Source: Corynebacterium nuruki S6-4 (GTDB taxonomy: Bacteria; Actinomycetota; Actinomycetes; Mycobacteriales; Mycobacteriaceae). Taken from it: a stretch of 64,000 nucleotides of DNA. The position numbers and the translations under genes were made by a program. Location of the stretch: assembly GCF_007970465.1 (NCBI RefSeq), contig NZ_CP042429.1:2108001-2172000 (forward strand), written 5' to 3'. The notes under the pieces were generated by a model. It did not search any database and had not been told where the DNA came from. It saw nothing but the letters and a program-made list of their open reading frames with translations. Below, in pieces: positions 56,260-64,000 of this stretch (its first letter is position 1; each line of letters starts with the position of its first letter).

Positions 56260-57392
56260 GGCTTCTCCTCCTTCAGTACTGAGTCTGCCGCCGGCGTGGC
56301 GGCAGGAGTGTCCCACAACTCCGGCCGGGTGGCGGCCGCGTACTCCTCGACCGGACGTGCCGAGGGGATCTCCCCCTGGTCCGTCAGGAAGCCCGCCGTC
56401 TCATGGATCCCGTCAGCGACGGCCGCCAACTGCGCGCGTTCCTCGCCGCTGTGAATGAACCGGAGTCCACCGATCTGGCGACGTGCCGCCTCCTTGTCCA
56501 TCCCGGAGGCGGCAGCGTTCACGGCGGCAAATCCCCCGGGATCCTTGTCGGCATGATCCACCACCCACCCTTCGAGTGACAGGAAGGTCGACAGCAGCTC
56601 GGCATGGGAATCCGCCCACCGGTCGGCAGCGAGAGAGACGTTGTAGGTGGCGTGACCGGCCGCCGCCTGCTGTTCCGAGTCCGTCAGGACGTTCCCCGCC
56701 GGCGATCCACCCGTCCCGTCCTTCAGCTCCTGAAGGGTCGGATCCCAGACGTAGGCCGCGTCGATCTGGTCCGACTTCCAGGCTGCCGGGAGCTTGTCCG
56801 GAGAAATGTTGACGATCGTCACGTCCTTCGCCGGATCGAGTCCACTGTCGATCAGTGCATTGAGAAGACTGTAGTGGGACGTCGAGGAGGACGGCACGGC
56901 GATACGTTGTCCCTTCAACTCTCCGATGGAGTGCGCCTTCTTGGCCACGAGCGCCTCCGAGGTGCCGATGACGGAGTTCACCCCGACCACCGACACCGGA
57001 AGATTCAGTGGCGCACTGAGAGCCTTCGTGGTCGGTGTCGAACCGAGTCCGGCGATATCGACCGAGTCGGAGGCGAACCCCTGGACGATGTCCTGGCCGG
57101 TCGGGAACCGGGTCCAGCTCACCTCCGCATCGGGTAGACATGCTTCGGCGAGACCCTGGTCCTGTGTGTAGAGATCTGCACCGGGACTGCCCAGATAGCC
57201 GATCCTGATGCGGCCGGTGGCGTCGGAGGGGGTGACCGGACACTCGACCTCCGCCGAGGCGTCCGCCCACTCCGCGGCGGGCAGACCCACGCATCCGGTG
57301 ACCGAGAGAGCACAGGTGGCCAGCACTCCCCCGGTGACCGCCAGGTGCCACCGGCCCCGGCCGTGCCCCGTCGGCCGTTTCACGTGAAACAT
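56256..57392 (-). CDS. ssuA: sulfonate ABC transporter substrate-binding lipoprotein
   Basis: This 378-residue exported binding protein has a signal and lipobox LSVTGC near residue 34. IRIGYLGSPGADLY, SDSVDIAGLGSTPTTKAL, GQRIAVPSSSTSHYSLLNAL and AAYVWDPTLQELKDG are typical of SsuA/TauA-like periplasmic-type proteins. The ATG at 57392 has GAGG at spacing nine. The first codons (MFHVK) are encoded by a parS-like palindrome. Confidence 0.9.
   Translation of the reverse strand: MFHVKRPTGHGRGRWHLAVTGGVLATCALSVTGCVGLPAAEWADASAEVECPVTPSDATGRIRIGYLGSPGADLYTQDQGLAEACLPDAEVSWTRFPTGQDIVQGFASDSVDIAGLGSTPTTKALSAPLNLPVSVVGVNSVIGTSEALVAKKAHSIGELKGQRIAVPSSSTSHYSLLNALIDSGLDPAKDVTIVNISPDKLPAAWKSDQIDAAYVWDPTLQELKDGTGGSPAGNVLTDSEQQAAAGHATYNVSLAADRWADSHAELLSTFLSLEGWVVDHADKDPGGFAAVNAAASGMDKEAARRQIGGLRFIHSGEERAQLAAVADGIHETAGFLTDQGEIPSARPVEEYAAATRPELWDTPAATPAADSVLKEEKP
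57376..57391. other. parS-like ParB site 5
   Basis: CGTTTCACGTGAAACA, 15 of 16 to consensus, in the first codons of ssuA. Confidence 0.88.
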
Positions 57393-57403
57393 GCCGTGAA
57401 TCC

Positions 57404-58465
57404 TCACTGCCTCGTGCGCCATGGCGCATACCTCCGTTCACTCCACAGCAGCACCCGATCCAGCAGTAGTGCCGTCACACCGATGACGATGATGCAGGCG
57501 ATGGCCAGCGCGGTATCCAGTTGCGTCCCCGAGATATAGGCGAGACCGCCGATACCCGGGATACCGTCGTTCATTTCCGCCGCCACAATCGCCGCCCAGC
57601 ACAGGCCGGCGGCGAGCCGCACACCGTTGATGATCTCCGGCAGTGCGCCCGGCAACAGGACGGTCCGGAATACCTGGGTCGACGTCGCGCCGAGCGACTC
57701 GGACGCCAGAATCCAGTCCCGTCGTACCCCGGTCACACCGGCCAGAGTCGACACCGTCACGGTCGGGAACGCCGCCAGGAACAGCAGCACAACCTTCGAC
57801 TGGTCACCGATTCCGAACCACACGATGAGCAGCCCGATATACCCCAGCGGTGGCAGCGCACGGAGGAATGACAGGTACGGTTCCACGACCGCCCGGACCG
57901 TCGCAGAGCTGCCGAGCCACCAGCCCAACAGGATCCCGACCAGAGTACCGGCACCCAGTCCGACCGCGATCCGCTCGATCGTGGCCAGGAGATGCTGCCA
58001 CAGGAAATAGCCCTGCACACCGCATTCCGGTCGGGCACTGCCCTCCGCACCGGAACGGCAGATATTGGTGTCCACAAGGTCATGGAAGACGTCGCCCGGT
58101 CCGGGCAGGACCACCGGGTCCACTCCGGTGAACCGCGCGACCGCCCACCAGGCGGCGAGCAGTCCGATGAGCGTCGAGCCCTGGTTCAACCGGATCCGGC
58201 CCGTCGACCGGCGGCGAGTCGACCTATTACGTATCGACCGGCTGCGCGTTGACCGGCTCCGCGACCGCCGTGCCTGTCGTCGCTGCCGACCGTCCACCGA
58301 ACCCCTCCCCTCCCCCTCCGGGGCGGGGCCGCCAATTCCCGCACCGCCGACTCCCGGCACGACCACTCCTGGACCGCGGTGGTCGGTACCGGCACCGGTT
58401 CGTCCGCCCCGGACGGTGTGCGACGTGGCCGGCGAGCCGTCGGGATATGATGATCTGACCGTCAT
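57404..58465 (-). CDS. ssuC: sulfonate ABC transporter permease
   Basis: This 353-residue permease has six helices from about residue 100 on and the family EAA loop (ASESLGATSTQVFRTVLLPGAL). The first 95 residues are unusual: Gly-rich, then Arg/Ser repeats (RRSRSRSTRSRSIRNRSTRR) that other SsuC proteins lack, predicted cytosolic. The ATG overlaps the ssuD stop as ATGA. A start within the extension cannot be excluded. Confidence 0.9.
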   Translation of the reverse strand: MTVRSSYPDGSPATSHTVRGGRTGAGTDHRGPGVVVPGVGGAGIGGPAPEGEGRGSVDGRQRRQARRSRSRSTRSRSIRNRSTRRRSTGRIRLNQGSTLIGLLAAWWAVARFTGVDPVVLPGPGDVFHDLVDTNICRSGAEGSARPECGVQGYFLWQHLLATIERIAVGLGAGTLVGILLGWWLGSSATVRAVVEPYLSFLRALPPLGYIGLLIVWFGIGDQSKVVLLFLAAFPTVTVSTLAGVTGVRRDWILASESLGATSTQVFRTVLLPGALPEIINGVRLAAGLCWAAIVAAEMNDGIPGIGGLAYISGTQLDTALAIACIIVIGVTALLLDRVLLWSERRYAPWRTRQ

Positions 58466-59679
58466 GCTGACCGCCGCGGGTCCCCGGACCTCTGAGATCC
58501 GATGTCGGGACCGCCTGAAGAGGCACCATCGGTCGCTGTCCGATTCGTCACTGTGACACCACGCCGGTGCAGTGCGGGGATCACGCCCTCACCGACATGG
58601 AAGCTCTCCTCAAGATGCGGATAGCCCGAGAGAATGAAGTGGGACAGTCCCGCACGACGGAAGTCGTCGATGCGTTCAGCGACCTGGGCATAGGACCCGA
58701 CGATCGCGGTTCCCGCTCCCCCACGGACCAATCCGATACCGGACCACAGGCTCGGGGAGAACTCCAGGGCCCGGGCGTCCCCGCCGACGACAAAGTCTCC
58801 GCCGCGGCCGTGGATCTCCGACATCCGCCGCTGCCCATCCGACTGCGAGGTCCGCAGCCCCTGCTGCGCCCGGGCGACCGTGGCCGGATCAAGACTGTCA
58901 TAGAGCTTCTGGGCGGCGGCCCAGGCCTCGGCCTCGGTATCCCGGGCGATCACGTGCAGCCGGATGCCGTAGTCCAGGCTCCGGCCGAACTCCGCCGCCC
59001 GCGCGGCGACACGGCCCAGCTTCTCCGCCACACTGTCGGGGTGTTCGCCCCACGTCAGGTAGACATCCGCCCGGCGTGCCGCGACCTCGATCCCGGCCGG
59101 TGAGGAGCCGCCGAAGAACACCTCCGGAACGACGGCGGGGCGCCGTGCGAGTGCCGCCCCCTCGACATGCACATGCTCGCCATGGAAGTCGAGGGGTTCC
59201 GGCTCGGTGAGCAGGTGCCGGACGACTTCGAGCGCCTCATCCGCGGTGGCGTACCGCTCCTCCTTCGTGGAGAAGTCACCGTAGGCGCGCTGTTCGGCGT
59301 CCTCACCACCGACGACGACGTTGAGGTTGAGCCGGCCGCCGGACAGCTCCTGGTAGGTGTGGATCTGCTGGGCGAGCAGGGCCGCGGGAACCAGTGTCGG
59401 CCGGAAGGCCACAAGGAATTTCAGTCGTTCGGTCTCGGCGAGCAGCGCCGAGGTGGCCAGCCAGGAGTCCAGGCACCACCGTCCGGTCGGGGTGAGCACG
59501 GACTCGAACCCGTTGTACTCGGCCGCCTTCGCCGCCTGGATGAGGTAGCGGAGGTCGGGCGCCCGCTCCCCCACTTCCGCGCCGGCCCCGTGACCGCCTC
59601 CGATGATGCCCCGTGAGTCGCCACTGGTCGGAAGGAACCAGTGGAGGGTGACTGTCTCTGATGCTGCAATTCCACTCAT
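58462..59679 (-). CDS. ssuD: FMNH2-dependent alkanesulfonate monooxygenase
   Basis: This 405-residue flavin monooxygenase releases sulfite from alkanesulfonates. LHWFLPTSGD at the N-terminus, the conserved Cys69 in GRWCLDSW, LNLNVVVGGEDAEQRAYGDF, VPEVFFGGSSPAG and ADVYLTWGE are SsuD hallmarks. The ATG at 59679 follows TCTACT by 8 bp inside a perfect AGAC-N6-GTCT palindrome. First gene of ssuDCAB; divergent from ssuR. The C-terminal 25 residues are low-complexity. Confidence 0.93.
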   Translation of the reverse strand: MSGIAASETVTLHWFLPTSGDSRGIIGGGHGAGAEVGERAPDLRYLIQAAKAAEYNGFESVLTPTGRWCLDSWLATSALLAETERLKFLVAFRPTLVPAALLAQQIHTYQELSGGRLNLNVVVGGEDAEQRAYGDFSTKEERYATADEALEVVRHLLTEPEPLDFHGEHVHVEGAALARRPAVVPEVFFGGSSPAGIEVAARRADVYLTWGEHPDSVAEKLGRVAARAAEFGRSLDYGIRLHVIARDTEAEAWAAAQKLYDSLDPATVARAQQGLRTSQSDGQRRMSEIHGRGGDFVVGGDARALEFSPSLWSGIGLVRGGAGTAIVGSYAQVAERIDDFRRAGLSHFILSGYPHLEESFHVGEGVIPALHRRGVTVTNRTATDGASSGGPDIGSQRSGDPRRSA

Positions 59680-59689
59680 GGCGAAAAAG

Positions 59690-59705
59690 TAGACCATGCT
59701 GTCTA
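59690..59705. promoter_or_regulatory. AGAC-N6-GTCT site upstream of ssuD
   Basis: TAGACCATGCTGTCTA, perfect 5-6-5 palindrome 10 bp before the ssuD ATG; likely operator for the sulfonate operon. Confidence 0.7.
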
Positions 59706-59789
59706 CCAGAGGGCCAGGATTACAGTCCCCGTGAATGGAATCCGTTGACCCGGCCACTCCCGACCGCGTACTGAGTGGATGCGGAACGT

Positions 59790-59811
59790 GAACAGACAGA
59801 TCAGTCTGTTC
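59790..59811. promoter_or_regulatory. AGAC-N6-GTCT site upstream of ssuR
   Basis: GAACAGAC-N6-GTCTGTTC, the longest and most perfect of the four palindromes, 31 bp before the ssuR ATG. Suggests autoregulation. Confidence 0.7.
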
Positions 59812-59841
59812 TTTTCATCTCCGATCACCTAAGGTGGCATC

Positions 59842-61242
59842 ATGCCCGTCACGACATCCCCCACTGTCCGGCACCGCGGTCCGAGCCGTGCCGGGCGGGA
59901 CCGCGTCTCCGCCTACACGGGTCCGGCGGCGACGACAGCGACCCGAGCAACCCAGGCAGCCCGAGCAACCACACCGGCTCCGGCACCGCCGACCATCACC
60001 GACCAGGCCCCGGAGGTCACCACGGTCACCACCGCACGCTTCTCCGTCCCCACCTCCGGCCCCGCCCGGGTTCTGCACCAGATCCGCACCGTCCCCGGCA
60101 TCACCCGGGCCAGGCTGCACGACGATCTCGGACTCTCCCAGCCGACCGTCACCCGCCATGTCTCGGCCCTCATCGACGCCGGACTGGTCGAACAGGCCTC
60201 CCCTGATCCCGGTGCCGCGGCCATCGGACGCCCCGGCTCCACGCTGCTGCCCGACGGCCGCGACATCACCGCCCTCGGCGCCCACGTGGGTCTGCGCAGC
60301 ACCCAGCTCATCGCCGTCGACGGCGCCGGTCGGCCGCTGCGCTCCCGTACCCTCCGCCTCCCTCTGCCCGACCTCGACCCGGACGAGGCGCTGGAGGCCG
60401 TCCACCACGGTCTCGCCACCCTCGGCCGTGGCCTCCCCCGCCCGGTCGGGCTCGGCGTGGCCTTCTCCGCCCACGTCAATGCTCTCGGCCACATCTCGTC
60501 GGCCGCCTACGGATGGGAGGACGTCGACGTCGCGGAGAAGCTCGTCGCTGCGGGATCGCCGCTGCCCGACGTCCCGGTGGCCCTGTCCACCGGTGTCAGC
60601 GCGATGGCCGGTGCCGAACTCTCCAGCACCGTCCTCGCCTCCGGCACCACCGACGCCCCCGCCGGCCGCATCCCCGGAACGGCGACCGCCCGGTCGACCC
60701 TCTACGTCTACGCCCGCGAACTCGTCGCCCACGCCTGGATCGTCGGGGACGCCGTCCACCAGCCCTTCACGGGTGCCCCGCCCGCCGCGTTCACCGCGCT
60801 CGCCGAGTCCGGCAGCTTCGCGGCGTCCCGCAACGGGATCGGGCACCCGCTCGGTACGACGGCGGTGCTCAACGTCGCCCGCGAACGCGGACTCGAGGTC
60901 TCCGGGCTCCACGAGCTCGTCGCCCTGTCCGACCACGACAGCACCGCCCGGGACATCCTCGATGAGCGTGCGGAGCTGCTCGGTCAGATGATCTCGCTCG
61001 CCGTCGACGTCGTCGACCCGGCGTCGGTCGTCTTCGCCGGGGAGGCGTTCACCGCCGACCCCCGCGCCGTGAAGATCATCGCCGGCGCACTCAACGGCGG
61101 GGACCACCGCAGCGCAGGCGGGTCCGCCGTCCCCCGCCGGCGGCTCAGCATCCAGCGTGCCGGCGACGGCATTCTCGCCCGTGCCGCCTCCGTCACCGCC
61201 CTCCACCAGCTCTGGTCGGATCCGCTCGGGACCCTGGGCTGA
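59842..61242 (+). CDS. ssuR: ROK-family transcriptional regulator of sulfonate genes
   Basis: This 466-residue regulator has an Ala/Thr-rich start, a winged helix (RARLHDDLGLSQPTVTRHVSALIDAGLVEQ, about residues 92-121) and a ROK domain (ALGAHVGLRSTQLIAVDGAG, GLGVAFSAHVNALG and later). In C. glutamicum the ROK-type SsuR activates sulfonate genes when sulfate is scarce; the gene position next to ssuD supports the name. AAGGTGG lies seven bases before the ATG. The usual ROK zinc motif (GHxxxx-CxCGxxGC) is absent. Confidence 0.85.
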   Translation: MPVTTSPTVRHRGPSRAGRDRVSAYTGPAATTATRATQAARATTPAPAPPTITDQAPEVTTVTTARFSVPTSGPARVLHQIRTVPGITRARLHDDLGLSQPTVTRHVSALIDAGLVEQASPDPGAAAIGRPGSTLLPDGRDITALGAHVGLRSTQLIAVDGAGRPLRSRTLRLPLPDLDPDEALEAVHHGLATLGRGLPRPVGLGVAFSAHVNALGHISSAAYGWEDVDVAEKLVAAGSPLPDVPVALSTGVSAMAGAELSSTVLASGTTDAPAGRIPGTATARSTLYVYARELVAHAWIVGDAVHQPFTGAPPAAFTALAESGSFAASRNGIGHPLGTTAVLNVARERGLEVSGLHELVALSDHDSTARDILDERAELLGQMISLAVDVVDPASVVFAGEAFTADPRAVKIIAGALNGGDHRSAGGSAVPRRRLSIQRAGDGILARAASVTALHQLWSDPLGTLG

Positions 61243-61313
61243 CTCTGCCGGCCCTGCTGACTCTGCTCACCGGGTCCGGACGCCGCCCTCCCCGGCGCCC
61301 GGTCACCAGCCTG

Positions 61314-64000
<2,687 letters not shown>

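Overview
The window is high-GC actinobacterial chromosome, most likely a Corynebacterium. The evidence is: gyrA, a DUF3566 protein, tRNA-Ile(GAT) and tRNA-Ala(TGC) in the order usual near actinobacterial gyrase genes; gyrB running off the right end; an ssu sulfonate cluster with a ROK-type regulator between gyrA and gyrB; ISL3 elements with GGCTCTTCCG ends; many start codons placed 5-8 nt after a TAnnnT box (leaderless style); and five ParB-binding (parS) palindromes between 38 and 57.4 kb, which put the right half close to oriC. No species call is possible from sequence alone.

Layout. 0-22 kb is ordinary, mostly metabolic and envelope DNA: a toxin-antitoxin pair cut by the window edge, an MFS exporter, DUF421, a lipoprotein bracketed by a duplicated 113-bp hairpin element, an ABC exporter with its own two-component system in one overlapping operon, a sugar porter, a ProP-like osmolyte carrier, two secreted lipases plus the relic of a third, a GDPD, a flavin monooxygenase, a UbiB-type kinase and a secreted protein broken by a one-base frameshift. 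22.07-23.2 kb has no convincing gene but carries heptamers (GTTACAG) repeated at a 12-bp pitch.

23.2-34.8 kb is the most informative part. A metallophosphoesterase gene is split by a 10,337-bp composite transposon: two ISL3 copies in the same orientation, with an 8-bp target duplication (acttcacc) found only at the outer ends. Removing the transposon and one duplicate restores the reading frame. The cargo is a CsoR/CstR-like repressor with two operator palindromes, a divergent MMPL-family exporter, a DUF302 protein, a LysR gene itself split by an IS3-family element (3-bp duplication), and a truncated IS1380-family transposase. Both ISL3 transposases carry the same one-base frameshift.

34.8-42 kb holds small unknown genes (one with a HEPN-like R-x4-H motif), a frameshifted lipoprotein, tRNA-Ala(CGC), an AlkZ-type glycosylase, a DUF222/HNH protein and a 2.2-kb gene-free stretch with parS sites. 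42-50 kb has an acyl-CoA synthetase, two tandem secreted SGNH hydrolases and, convergent to them, a three-gene operon resembling poly-gamma-glutamate capsule synthesis (capB, a double-length capC, and a gamma-glutamyltranspeptidase in the capD position). 50-64 kb has the tRNA pair, DUF3566, gyrA, a siderophore-interacting protein, the sulfonate operon ssuDCAB with a flavin-reductase-like gene and ssuR, all linked by a repeated AGAC-N6-GTCT palindrome, an alpha/beta hydrolase and gyrB.
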